Assembly: GCA_007922195.1 (NCBI GenBank)
Contig: ML682005.1
Coordinates: 41,346,531 to 41,410,530, forward strand
Reading direction: 5' to 3'
Origin: Podocnemis expansa
Taxonomy: Eukaryota > Chordata > Testudines > Podocnemididae
DNA: 64,000 nucleotides
The notes beneath the pieces are model-generated. The model did not search any database. It had not been told where the DNA came from and worked only from the letters and a program-made list of their open reading frames with translations. The translations under genes and the position numbers were made by a program. How positions within the stretch are numbered: the first letter of the stretch is position 1; each line of letters begins with the position of its first letter. Below are positions 25,615 to 36,574 of the stretch, in pieces.

Positions 25615-25693
25615 CTGTACCACTACCATCAAGCCGTTCAGAGCTCATTGTGGTGTCATGAGAATCCCTGGGAGCCGCTTCAGTCCCAAGTCT
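25615..25693 (-). CDS. CARMIL1: CARMIL1 short coding exon, RLGTEAAPRDS segment
   Basis: The 79-nt exon encodes RLGTEAAPRDSHDTTMSS, then ERLDGSGT, plus one base of a split Val codon. It corresponds to the variable KLGNDAVSQDS...GVERSDGGG stretch of human CARMIL1. The acceptor AG is at 25695-25694 and the donor GTACGG starts at 25614. The donor is directly followed by a hAT insertion whose target duplication begins at intron position +6. The exon is moderately conserved, but its frame fits both neighbours exactly. Confidence 0.88.
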
Positions 25694-26501
25694 CTAAAAA
25701 AAGAGAAAATGAATCCCTTAAAATAATTACCTATAAATGATAAAGTAAAGTACAGTGGTTTGTTACAAAGTGGTTTATGTCCAGAAGTTAAAAACTGCAG
25801 AAAGCAACGCCTTGATGTTTCTATGCTTCTGCCCGCAACTTTGGAAGTTCCATATGTGAGAAGGGAACCACAGTGACTTTGGTTGCCAGTAAGTCCATAG
25901 TTATGGCAGAGTCATGATGGCATGGTATCTGGGGGTCATTGTGGATCATAAACTAAATATGAGTCAATAGTGTAACACTGCTGCAAAAAAAAAGCTAACA
26001 TCATTCTGGGATGTATTGGCAGGAGTGCTGTAAGCAAGACACGAGAAGTAAATTTTCTGCTCTGCTCCACACTAATTAGGCCTCAATTGAGTACTATGTC
26101 TTTCTAGAAGCCATATTTCAGGAAAGATGTGAACAAACTGCAGCAAGTCAAGAGCAATAAAAATGGGTCTAGAAAACATGACCTTTAAGGAAGATTGAAA
26201 ATATTGCGTTTGTTTAGTTTGGAGAAGACAAGATGGAAGGAGGGCATAACTGTCTCCAAGTAAATAAAAAGTTGTTATAAGGAGGAAGGAGAAGAAATAT
26301 TCTTCTTAACTTTGGAGGATTGGACAAGAAGCAATGGGCTTAAATTGCAACAAGAACAGTTTAGGTTAGAAATTACAAAAACCTTCCTAACTATCAGGGT
26401 AGTTAAACACTGGGATAAATTACTTATGGAGGTTGTGGAATCTTCATCATTGGTATTTTTAAGAGCAGGCTAGATAAACACCTAGCACGAATGGTCTAGA
26501 T

Positions 26502-27957
26502 TCGGGTTGTCCAACTTTTTGGGTGAGGCACCACATTGCAAACCTTTTCTCACTAGGAGGGCTGGGGAGCAAACTTTGGATAGATAATGATAGTCAAAAT
26601 TGATTTTACTAGTCCAAAAAACCCATTGGTTTACCACCTCAATTTGGTTCTGTAAAAGCAGAAACTTGCACTTCATATTTAAAACACAATTCTCAAATAA
26701 TATTCTTCCTTCCTACAGCAGCCTTTACATAAATGTCACTTTCGCAACTGTATGGAACAGTTTTTCACTTGTTAATTAAACCACATGTGAAAACTTGAAA
26801 AAGGCTCACCTTTATTTTTATTTCCAGGATGTGTCAGTTTGTACAGGTGGTGGAAGAGCATGAGGGCACTGGGGAGGTATGGGAATGTGCAGGGAGCGTG
26901 GGGGACAGGGGCACGGCTGGCAAGGGGGAGCATGGGAGGGGAGGGCAGGGATGACAAGGGAACATTGCAGGGTAGGGAAAATCAAGGGTAGCCATGTGGA
27001 GTGGCAGGGGAAAGCGTGGGGAGCAGGGTAGGGGTGGCAAGGGAGATGAGCGGAGTGGGGGAACCAAGTAGGATGTGGGGAAAGAAGCTGTGTGGTCAGG
27101 TGGTGGGACCCCCACTACTTCCTTTCCCCCTCACACCCCATGCTGGGTCCCTGATCCTTCCCTCCTGCCCTACACTACTCAGGCTCTGCAGTCTCTTCCC
27201 CAACCTGTGCAGAGTGGGCTCCCCTTCCCTGTTTGTTACTGGACCCCTTTCCTGACCCCATGCTGTGTGGGACCCCAGACCACGGCTCCTTCCCCAGCTC
27301 TCTCGGCTTCCTGACCCCTGCTCTGTGGGCTTTCTGACCCCTTCCCTTCAGCTTCCCCTTCCGCAACTCCCTGACCTCTTCCCTGGCCCCTGCTATGCCA
27401 TGCCATTGTATGGACTCGCTGACTCCTTTCCCCATGGACTCTGCTCCCCTCCTCCTCTTTCCATGTGTGGGCTCCCCTGCCCTCTCCCTTCCCTTTCCAC
27501 GCATGGGCTCTGCTCTACTCCCTCCCTTGTCCTTCCCTTCCCTGCGTGGGCTCCTCTCCCTCCCCGTCCCTCTCCCATCTTTCCCCACACTACAGCTTCT
27601 CCCTCTCCCTTCTTCCTACTTTGTCTTTCCCCACACGAGGGCTCCTCTCCCTCCATCCCCTCCTGTCTTTCCCCATGCAACAGGTCTTCTCTTTCCCTTA
27701 ACCCACATGGGTTCTTCTTTCATCCTCCAGTGCTGTAGAGGCTCCTCAGTCCCTTCCCTAGCCCCCATCCTACCTGAAATGGGCTGAATCCAGCCCCTGA
27801 ACACTGCTCTCTGGCCACAGCTGTGTGCAGGTCGGGAGATTTATAAGAGTGCTGGCTGGCCCCAGCTCCCAGGCTCCTGTGGCAACACTCTGCAGGCCAG
27901 ATGAAAGGCCTTGGCGGGCCAGAGTTTGGCCTGCGGGCCACAGGTTGGACAAGTCTG
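26502..27957. mobile_element. hAT-type element, 1456 bp, nested in CR1
   Basis: The left end is TCGGGTTGTCCAACTTTTTG and the right end CCACAGGTTGGACAAGTCTG, inverted repeats around GTTGTCCAAC. Flanks GTCTAGAT (26494-26501) and CTCTAGAT (27958-27965) form an 8-bp duplication with one mismatch. The interior is a G-rich half (26830-27090) followed by a pyrimidine-rich half with tandem repeats. No transposase visible. Confidence 0.85.
27410..27735. repeat. Degenerate minisatellite inside the hAT element
   Basis: Repeated units built on TTCCCCAC or TTCCATG, then GGGCTCCTCT or GGGCTCCCCT, then a CCCTCTCCC-type run, spaced roughly 50-60 bp. It makes long open frames in several phases, which are not genes. 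Confidence 0.65.
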
Positions 27958-29749
27958 CTCTAGATAACACTTAGTCCTGCAGGGGACTGGACTAGATGAC
28001 CTCCTGAGATCCCTTTCAATCTGACGATTCTATACTCATTAAGGGACTAACCTTCCAAAGAATAATGAGTTGGAATCAGATAGTCCAGTTCGAAACTGTT
28101 CCTTTCTATGTAACATGACCAAATGTATTATTGGTGTTAACTGAAATAAAAGACTGGATAAAATTGAAGAGCTTATCTTCTCTAGATAGAAACAGAAAGG
28201 CCTTTTTAAAGATCTAAATTTTGAAGCAAAGAGTGTTGAATTGGTCTTAGTTTATTTAATATGAAAACCTATGTGCATATGGGAAAATCTCTTGGAAACC
28301 AGAGCTGAATCCAAGAAGTGTCAGTTCCTTCAATATTTACATGCTGAGATTTTTTTAAAAAGCCAGACTTTACAGGAGTAACTTTTTTTTTTCCAGGATC
28401 TGCTGTGTGCTGAGAATCTTTGAAAAATCAGATAAGTTATTTAGGTGCCAAAACATGGATTATGAACTCAATGTCATGCACACATCTTAGCCATGATGTC
28501 TTCCTCAAGGAAAAAAAATGCTGTAAAAAATAAATCTGTAAATTACTTGACCCATATTGTTCTCTAGAGAGCAACTGCACCAGGGCTATGAATGTATCCC
28601 TTTTAGAGAGGATCCTGTTTATATAGTGGTAAAAAAATCAGTCTCTGGGATTATACTGTTTCTTTCAAAATCCTGTTCACTCATATGACAAACAGTGGAA
28701 AAAACAGAATAACTATTCAGAGCATATGAGTTACCCTGCAAACCAATACCAAATAGAAATATTAGTATACAGAGGACTAGGCATGAAGTGTGACTCTTAA
28801 TAATAAAATACCTATGCACCTATCTCACCATATCTTGGTAGAAGTGGGTATTTGATAGGGAGATACAAAGGATGGTGCAGTGGACTTTATGGGTTAATTG
28901 GTGCTTTCATTTTGCTGATGCTATGGCTTCCAAAACATTTTAATGAGGAAGTGTCTCTCACATATTGTACACAAAAGAATGACATTGTTCATTGTTTACC
29001 CCATCTATTTAAGAACTGACACAGTCGTCAGATTTCCACTAACGGCCTACAAACACAGTTTCAAGTTTAGAAACAGAGCTAGTTAAAGTGGCAAAAGGGA
29101 TGTGATATATCCAAAAAATGGGGTTTTATGTTGCAATCATATCAGTATAAAGTCACTTCATGAACTGAAATAGCTAAACCACTTAAATACGGTGTGTAAA
29201 ACAGGTATAACTGCATACTGGCTCCAAATGCAAGAGTTCCATATAAGCAAAAGTGTCATTAAAAAAAAATGGAAGCCAGCCCACTGACACAGGAGTCTTG
29301 TGCTTTGTACCACTATGTAAGAGATCTGTGTTCATTCTCCACTCCTGGTACTCTTGACTTGTGGTCTCTTTTGCCTAAATTCTGCCCTAAGCCACACTCT
29401 TTTTTTCCCCTTTCTTTTCTGTAAATATGTTTAAAATGATGGGAAAAAGCCTCACCAAATATTCTGTGAAATTTTTTTTTCTTAATTTAGTTAAAGTCAT
29501 TTGGTGTTCAAGGATATAATTTGCTATTTTCAGCACAGATTGAATATTTTTGTGAGTAGGAATGAAAATTCATATTTTCCTTTGCAAGCATGCACAAAGT
29601 AAAAAACTTGTGCCTAGCTGCATGCCACAACTAATGCTGCTTTAGAGTTTAGGATTAATACCTAGAGCCACTTTCACTTCCACACTTTCACCCAAATATA
29701 GGACTACAGGCATTAACAATATGAAGAGAAAAATTAAGAAGTTAGTTAC

Positions 29750-29890
29750 ATTATTATTTTTACTTCTATTACAGTGGTACTTGAAAGACCCAATCAGCCC
29801 ACGCTGTCAGGTGCTGTACTAACAGATGTTGAGAGAGTCCCTGTCTAAAGAACTTTGAGTTGGAGACTGTCCCAGGTATTTCTTATATAA
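29750..29890 (-). repeat. Ancient interspersed repeat (copy 3, reversed)
   Basis: Antisense of the family seen at 3548 and 19585: TTATTTTTACTTCTATTACA, then CAGGTGCTGTACTAACAG and GAGAGAGTCCCTGTCTAAAG. Confidence 0.5.
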
Positions 29891-30278
29891 AAACACCATA
29901 GACATATGGCCATTCTACAAAATCGGAATTAAAAGCACGCTTCCGCATCATATCACTTAAAAGTTTATTTTATATAGGTGCAGATGAGGTATGATGTGGG
30001 CTGTCAAGTGGGTCCATAAGCCTGTAGGTGAGGCGAAACAAAGGTATCCAAAATGACAGCGTCACTTTCACACAACTTCAGAAACACTGCAATATGACTA
30101 TGACTACAATTTTTACTCTTTCAGTTAATTTCAACATGTTAATTTGGTGTTTACTGGTCAAAGCCACCAAATGACAACATATTAAAAGATGCGTCCCGGT
30201 TTTGCATGGGCAAGGGCCATTCCCCCAGCAATGATTCAGTTCGGAAAACATGGCCAGAAACAACACCTTCAAATACAT

Positions 30279-30492
30279 CAGTGGCTCCCAACACTTTCTC
30301 TGCCACGGCACAGCTTGCTAGCTTTAATTAATTTGAGGCACACCACCATATAGTTTCCAAATGAACTCATGAATATTCACGAGCCAATGAGCCAATCCAG
30401 AGCTCTGAGAGTTTTTCAAAAAACTTTGTGGCACACTTGCTCAGACCTGATGGCACACCTGTGTGCCGTGGCACACTGGTTGGGAAACACTG
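30279..30492. mobile_element. hAT MITE, 214 bp (sibling 1)
   Basis: Inverted ends CAGTGGCTCCCAAC and GTTGGGAAACACTG, with an inner inverted GCCACGGCAC/GTGCCGTGGC. Flanks AAATACAT (30271-30278) and CAATACAT (30493-30500) are an 8-bp duplication with one mismatch. Nearly the same sequence recurs at 32305-32517. Confidence 0.9.
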
Positions 30493-30648
30493 CAATACAT
30501 TACAATGGAATGGTTTCTTGTCTAAGTACTTCACAACTTCACATGTAATTGTAATTTACCTCTATATTTTCAGTGGAAATTTGCTGAATATATCAGTCTC
30601 ACACTGCAGGCTGTACACCAGAGTAGCAGCAGAGTGTGTACCCTAGTT

Positions 30649-31149
30649 CAGTGGCTCCCAACCACTGTGTTGTGACATAAAAGTTTGTTGTGGCCTAAGC
30701 CTGCCCCTGCCCACACTTCTGAGCTTTGTCCCAAGCTAGAGAAGCCCCAGCCATGGTAGGGCTGGCTGCAGGGGTCCCTGGCCATGGTTGGCCTGGCTGG
30801 AGGGGTCCCCGGCCCTGGCCTGGGCCACGGTGGGCTAGCTGGAGCAGTAACTAGCCCAAGAGCCAGGTAGGCAAGGGGGCCTCTGCAGCAGGCTGAGTGT
30901 GGCAGGATTGTGTGCATTCAGGCAGTGGGGGGTGAGTGGGGTAGAGGCAGTTGGTTTTGGAGCTGGACAGAAGGGGTGAGCAGGGTGGGGGGTTGTAGCA
31001 GCAGGGACAAGTGGGGGTGTGGGCCAGGAGGAGACAGGAGTTTCCAGGGGAGAGGTAGGGGCTAAAACAAAGGGATGGGATCGGTGTGCCATGCACAGCT
31101 GGGAAGCCTCTCAGCTATTTCACCCCCTTGAAAAGGTTTAGAACCCCTG
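30649..31149. mobile_element. hAT-type element, 501 bp, perfect target duplication
   Basis: Left end CAGTGGCTCCCAACC and right end GGTTTAGAACCCCTG are imperfect inverted repeats. The flanks at 30641-30648 and 31150-31157 are both CCCTAGTT. The interior is GC-rich, with a 31-bp tandem duplication (30750-30811). Confidence 0.9.
30750..30811. repeat. 31-bp tandem duplication inside hAT
   Basis: Two consecutive 31-nt units beginning GCCATGGT and ending GGGGTCCCTG or GGGGTCCCCG. Confidence 0.8.
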
Positions 31150-32304
31150 CCCTAGTTTATACTGGATAGTGGGATAGATATAAATACACGTGAATTCCTA
31201 ACAGGACGCCTCTCCATTTGTAAGTTTCTGTACATACAATGTAGCATCTGGTCTCTCTGATTAAAGACTTTGATTTGTAATTGCCTGTGCATGCAATACT
31301 GGCTTCTCATATACTCCAGTAATCACCGTTTTGATTTAGTGACACTTACACACAGGTCAGTATTAGTGTTAGAGATGGGAATACACAGCTTCATCTTATG
31401 ACTAGGCAAAAGCAACAGAAGAGGTGGCCTCATAAGTAGTGAAGTCCTCAGACAATTCCTTGCCTCTGCACTGCAGAGAGATGAAGAGCATGTTATAGCT
31501 CTCTCTCATCACCCATGTCATCAACAATATGAAAAACCCATTTGAACCTGATTCACCTCCAGAGGTGCTTATCAGCATGTCCACAACATACTTTCTTCTA
31601 TACACACATTAATAGGATTTGACTCTGAGTCATCCCTATTTGGTACTGGGAAAAAGTCTTGTGCTTAATGTTGTCATAACAAAGAGGCCTCACCTCTTGA
31701 GAGGTCTTACTAAATTGGGGGAGAGTGATGGGAAAGGTGCAATTTCAGGAGCAATGAAGTTGGTAGCTATGTTATGTGACCAGAGTGAGAAAGAAAAAGA
31801 GTCCCACAGAAACCTGAATTGCTTGCATTTCGATCTATCCATCAAAAGGACAAGTCACTGGCCACATTCCCATTAAGTGATGGCAGCTTTGAAGAGCATG
31901 TCAAAAAGTATCCTGGCAAAAAAAGATTTGGATGTCATTGCACATAAGCAAATCTGATTTTGGATCATCACTGCAACATGAATAGAAAAATGTGGATGAT
32001 GAAAGATTTCCTGTACTTGTCAAGAACCCAGTGATATCTGAGCTTCTACAAGACCTTCTCTGTGCTTGTGCAGCAACCCTTAGCAGCACAATCGACTGTG
32101 TCTGTAGTCAGAAAAAATCTTCCCTGCACAGAACTGCGTGCACGCCAAGGCAATAAAGACTGTGGTAACCCATGAACTTTCGGCAGAAATCATAACGGTG
32201 AACAAGATGATGATAATGATGTTGACTGGAATTGGCACCAGCCCTATTACGTTTCAATGGTATCTGTATTACTGTACTATTACATTTTGTTTCATTCTTT
32301 TAAC

Positions 32305-32517
32305 CAGTGGTTCCCAACATTTTCTTTGCCATGGCACACCTTGCTACCTTTAGTTAATTTGAGGGACACCAACATATAGTTTCCAAATGAACTCATGAAT
32401 ATTCATGAGCCAATCCAGAGCTCTTTGAGTGAATGGTTTTTCAAAAAATTTTGTGGCACACCTGCTCAGACCTGACAGCACACCTGTGTGCCGTGGCACA
32501 CTGGTTGGGAAACACTG
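32305..32517. mobile_element. hAT MITE, 213 bp (sibling 2)
   Basis: Same family as 30279-30492, with CAGTGGTTCCCAACATTTTC and GTTGGGAAACACTG ends and the inner CCATGGCACACC and GTGCCGTGGCACAC pair. Flanks CTTTTAAC (32297-32304) and CTTTAGAC (32518-32525) match at six of eight positions and differ from those of sibling 1, so the two insertions are independent. Confidence 0.88.
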
Positions 32518-32764
32518 CTTTAGACTGCTGTTATGTTTTGAAAGCAAAAAGAAATCCACTTTTATGTCCTGAAGCAATATACAGTCATTAAATTAACAGA
32601 AACAAATGAAAATATTTCCTAATGGTCATTTTAACATATTGATGGTCTCTTTGTTTACCCGTTTCTATGGTAACCACACCACTTGACAGCTCCACATTAT
32701 ACGCCCATCTTAAAATAGACAAAATAATCTTTCAAATAATGTATAATGTGGATGAGTATAATGA

Positions 32765-32880
32765 TAGTATAGTGGCTAGCACCACTGCATAATATGCAGA
32801 AGGTCCTGGGTTCAAGCCCCAAGGGGTTGGACTTGATGATCTCATGAGGTCCCTTCCTACCCTATGATTCTATTCTATTC
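32765..32880 (+). mobile_element. tRNA-derived SINE with a CR1-type 3' tail
   Basis: The head has an A box TAGTATAGTGG and a B box GGTTCAAGCCC with normal spacing. It is followed directly by GGGTTGGACTTGATGATCTC and a TATGATTCTATTC tail, the CR1 LINE 3' end. This head-plus-LINE-tail structure is how SINEs borrow LINE machinery. The 5' boundary is approximate. Confidence 0.7.
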
Positions 32881-33654
32881 TTAAGATGGTACATGAACTT
32901 AACCAAATCACTGGTGTCTGTTGCTTCCCTACCAGTAGAGGCCGACATATTAATATGAAGTGTTATTTGCACCAGAGCTGTGCTAGTCTTGCTGTTATCT
33001 AGGTCTGTACGTGACTACTTACATGAACATATCATATGCAAAATATCTGGTGCACTAGACACACATATTTATTTGGGTCCACAAAAAGAGAAGGCAAAAC
33101 AGAAATGTAACGTGCACATAAGAGTGCAAGAATTCTACTGAAAGCCATGATAAACAAATGGGGCTATTAAGGAGCATGATTGCCTGTAGCTTGCTAGATA
33201 TTTAAATACTCAGTTCTGCAAACACTAGGTGGAGCCCGAAGATCTTTATATTTCGAGAAAGCCTGGAAAAAACACTGATTCTGACTTATTTGCATTAGTG
33301 CCAATTCACACATGAAATTCAAAGCAAAAGAAAACAAAAAAGCATTTGCCATCTTTTCATCTACTGTGCACCTGCTTGTTATTTGTAACTGTAATAAGAC
33401 TACAGTAGGTTAAGAATGAAGTAGTAAATTCCTTATGGCTTTGTTTTTACTTAGGAGAGATTAGATTTTAAACAACCATCTGAATCTTTAAATAATTTAA
33501 TTCACCACCACCAGAATCCTGATAAATCTGAAAACTCTAAGGGAAGTGGTGATGTCTCATTTCAGTTATCAATAAAAATGTAATTCTCCCATAACAAAGC
33601 TAGTATAGAGCTCCTGGATTACTCACAGTATTCAATTTTGGTCAAAATGAAAAT

Positions 33655-33795
33655 TTCTAAAGGGATAGCCGTGTTAGTCTAGTCCAGTAAAAAAACAACA
33701 AGGAGTTGTGTGGTACTTAAAGACTAACAGATTTATTTTTTGCATGAGCTTTCGTGGGAGAAGATCCCACTTCCTCAGATGCTTTGAAGATGGGT
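33655..33795 (+). repeat. Reptile interspersed repeat, GTGTTAGTCTAG type (copy 1)
   Basis: AAAGGGATAGCCGTGTTAGT, then TAAAGACTAACAGATTTATT, TGAGCTTTCGTGGGAGAAGA and CTTCCTCAGATGCTTTGAAG. A very common motif order in turtle and crocodile genomes; class not decided here. Other copies: 57340-57440 and 59770-59908. Confidence 0.65.
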
Positions 33796-34013
33796 GAACT
33801 TACAGAAAATGAAAAGCCATTACATATTTCAACCTTGCACGATTTACATGAAGAGTTCCCCTCTGAATACTAACTGTTCCCTTTTTGTGCAACATAATAC
33901 AAAGACTTATGATTAATCCTAATCTTTGCCAGAAATCCTATTTTAATTATTCTTTTTTATCATTACTTAAAAAAACAAAAAAAAGAATACTGACAGGTCA
34001 AAAATGGCCCCAC

Positions 34014-34273
34014 AGCTTATGTCTACATTGCAGTTAGACACCCTTGGCTGGCTTGTGCCAGCAGACTTGAATCTGTAAGGCACAAGCTAAAGGGCTATTT
34101 AATTGCAGTGCAGACTTCAGGTTCTCAGACTGGAGCCTGGGCTATGTGACCCTGCAAGGTGGGAGGGTCCAAGAAGTCTACACTGCAAAGAAATAGCTTT
34201 GCAGCCTGATCCCAGGGAGCCTAAGTCAGCTGGCATAGGCCATCCACAGGTTTTTATTTGCAGTACAGACATG
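34014..34273. mobile_element. Palindromic Harbinger-type MITE (GC-rich family, copy B)
   Basis: The left end is GCTTATGTCTACATTGCAG and the right end TTGCAGTACAGACATG. Both halves contain matching reversed modules (GGCTGGCTTGTGCCAGC on the left, GTCAGCTGGCATAGGCC on the right). Same family as 15360-15639 and 60935-61186. Confidence 0.7.
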
Positions 34274-34710
34274 CAGATAAAATCCTAGCTTTTTCAAAAA
34301 TCTAAGATCAATACAAAATTTTCACTAATTTCTTTTTTTTGTAACTTCTGATGTAAATATTCCCCCTCCCTAGCCTGAATGTCTCATTACAGCACTTACA
34401 CTATTGGGCAAGTAAACTGAAAACTAGATATTAATTATAAACAAAAGAAAACAGAATAGTTTATTCTCTTTTCCAAGCGAGAAATGGGCAAAGAGTAAAT
34501 AAGCTGTATAGTTAAAAGTAAATAAAAAATGTTAGCACAAAAGGTGATGACCTTCTCTTTATTCACTTTTTCAATGAATGCTACCTATAAACCCATACTG
34601 GTATTCCATCTCTTTAATGTTTAGCTTATAAGGCCACTGGAGCAGGGGTTCTGTTCTGAATCACATCAAATGCATTGTGGAACTGAACAACAATGTTTCA
34701 TGATCTAAGG

Positions 34711-35311
34711 CAGGCGGTTGGCAACTTTTGCCGATCCCTGTGCCAGCCCCACGTCCCTGACCCTCAGCCAATGCCAGTGGCTCCCTCCACTGAAAAAAAA
34801 GTGGCATCCACCTGAAAATTCAGTGGCACCCATGGCTGGAGTGAGTGGGGAGTGGCGCTTCCCAGGCATGCTGCTAAAAGGAGCTGCTCATGGAAAGAAG
34901 CTACCCAGAGCGGCTCATATTGGCAGTGTGCCTGGGGACAGGAGTCCTCAGAGATGCAGTGGGAAGGAGCTGCCTGGAACAGGTCCTCTCAGTGGCACAC
35001 CATGGAAAAAAGCTGCCTTGAGTAGCTCCTCTCAGGGTCCCCAGGTATGCTGCAGAAAGAAGCTGCCCAGAGTGACTCCTTTTGATGTCAGTGTGCTACA
35101 GAGAGAAGCTGCCCCAGACAGCTTCTCTCCATGGCATGCTTAGTGGTATAAGCATGGTGGGGACCACCCACACCCTAGCCCTCTGGAAGAAGCCGTGGGG
35201 GTTCAGTAGCAGGAGAAACAACTTCTGTGATGCTGCAGAGGATGCCACATGCTGCTCTGAATGGGCTCGTGTACTACTGCTGCCACATGAGCCAGGGGTT
35301 GCCCTCTCCTG
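34711..35311. mobile_element. hAT-type element, about 600 bp, with internal tandem repeats
   Basis: Ends CAGGCGGTTGGCAAC and GGTTGCCCTCTCCTG are inverted. Flanks ATCTAAGG (34703-34710) and ATCAAAGA (35312-35319) agree at six of eight positions. The interior (34867-35140) repeats a unit of about 60 bp built on GAAGCTGCCCAGAGTG and GCTCCTCTCAG. Confidence 0.7.
34867..35140. repeat. Minisatellite of about 60-bp units inside hAT
   Basis: Four to five degenerate units each with a GGAAAGAAGCTGCC-like and a CTCCTCTCAG-like module. They generate a 141-codon open frame that is not a gene. Confidence 0.6.
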
Positions 35312-35359
35312 ATCAAAGATGTTATTAGTTAAAGGGTCAGCATGGGATACTCTGTACTG

Positions 35360-35460
35360 ACATTGCATAGTACTTTAGACCTCAAAGACTCCCACTGAAA
35401 TCAATGGCATTATTCATGGTACTACTCAACATGAGTCAGGATGGCTGGATCTGACCCTAG
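35360..35460. repeat. Ancient reptile interspersed repeat fragment
   Basis: CTCCCACTGAAATCAATGGC followed by ATGGCTGGATCTGACCC; same loose family as 14338-14460. Confidence 0.4.
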
Positions 35461-36352
35461 ATGGGAAAGGAAAATTTCTTTCGTAAAAAGATACAAGATT
35501 TTTAATTTGAGTATCCCTTTAAGAGCCCTTGGCTGTTAATGCTAAAGGGTCAGTTTAAGATACGTGTTCTGTAAAACGAGACCTGCACATCATATTACAA
35601 AATTCTTATGTCTGCAGCAATAGTTCAGCCATTATGGTGAACACCATAGGAATGCCTATAAATTAATGTGGAATGCCCTCATCAGACAAGCTAAAATGTG
35701 TATGGAGTGGACTATGGTTTAAATCCTATAAAGAAAAGCAGTTTTGAAACTACACTGCATCACTGACAAAGCTAGGCCCATAGGGTAGATACTTGAAGGA
35801 AAGTGACATATTAAAGCTATACAAAGACGCCATCCCTAAGTAGTACTGAGAGCAGGGTTCCACATTCAATTTAATATACTGTACTATTTGCTCTATAAAA
35901 AATGGAACTGCAATGCATGTTGGGAATGTGACATGCTCATGTGACCAAATCGGTAGTTTTCAACTCTACTTTCTATGACTCTTTGTACTTTAAGGACATA
36001 AAGAAAGAACAGGAATTATTAGGTGTGGCACAAATGGGTATAGGACTAAAGGGATGCAATCAAACAAGAGAAAACAACTAATATCAGTAAATAACTTTTG
36101 AAATTATCCCCCTCTACCCCCCCTTCCATAATTTATAGTATAGTGCAAATGATGGAAGATCCATCCCTTAATAGACACAACCACCAAAACAGAGTGGGCC
36201 TTCCCATTTATCAACCTATGCAACTCATAAATTCACTCCTGTTGGTAGATAAAAATCCTATATATGCAGGTAATATGACCTAATTGACTTTTTCCAGCTT
36301 TAAGATAAAATTTCATTTATATGCCAGTGAATCACCCATCATGTATAACGGC

Positions 36353-36460
36353 CCAGACCTGAAGAAAAGCTCTGTGTAAGCACAAAAGCTTGTATCTCAC
36401 CAACAGAAATTGGTCCAATAAACGATATTACCTCGCCTGCCTGGTCGTTCTAATATAAAC
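36353..36460 (+). repeat. Reptile interspersed repeat, GACCTGAAGAAAAGCTCTGT type
   Basis: It reads GACCTGAAGAAAAGCTCTGT, then AAAGCTTGTATCTCACCAAC, TTGGTCCAATAAACGATATT and ACCTCGCCTGCCTGG, in the order known from a common amniote repeat. Confidence 0.6.
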
Positions 36461-36574
36461 TATCTGGACAGGTTAAATTTCAGCCCCTTACCCTTGTGTG
36501 CCTGTAAGGAGCCTAGTTCTTTCTTACTTTGCATCACACAGAGTCAGCACAGATAAAAAATAAGATATCCTCAC

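Larger units (their letters stand above)
25900..28035 (+). mobile_element. CR1 LINE 3' end, split by a hAT insertion
   Basis: The left part (25900-26501) carries the CR1 sense 3' region: GGGGGTCATTGTGGATCATA, GGGATGTATTGGCAGGAGTG, ACTATCAGGGTAGTTAAACA. The right part resumes at 27958 with AACACTTAG, GGACTGGACTAGATGACCTC and a GATTCTAT end. The hAT element 26502-27957 lies between. Coding capacity is gone. Confidence 0.85.
25694..36574 (-). other. CARMIL1 intron, 10881 bp
   Basis: GT-AG intron. Contents listed separately: CR1 split by hAT (25900-28035), repeat tail 29750-29890, four hAT elements, a SINE at 32765-32880, a MITE at 34014-34273 and other repeats. 28040-29740, 31160-32290 and 32885-33650 hold nothing recognised. 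Confidence 0.85.

Noticed and set aside
27265..27738. 157-codon plus-strand open frame and overlapping frames
   Set aside because: Pyrimidine-rich minisatellite in the hAT element nested in CR1; all phases are open by composition.
34718..35143. 141-codon plus-strand open frame
   Set aside because: Built from roughly 60-bp tandem units inside a hAT element.
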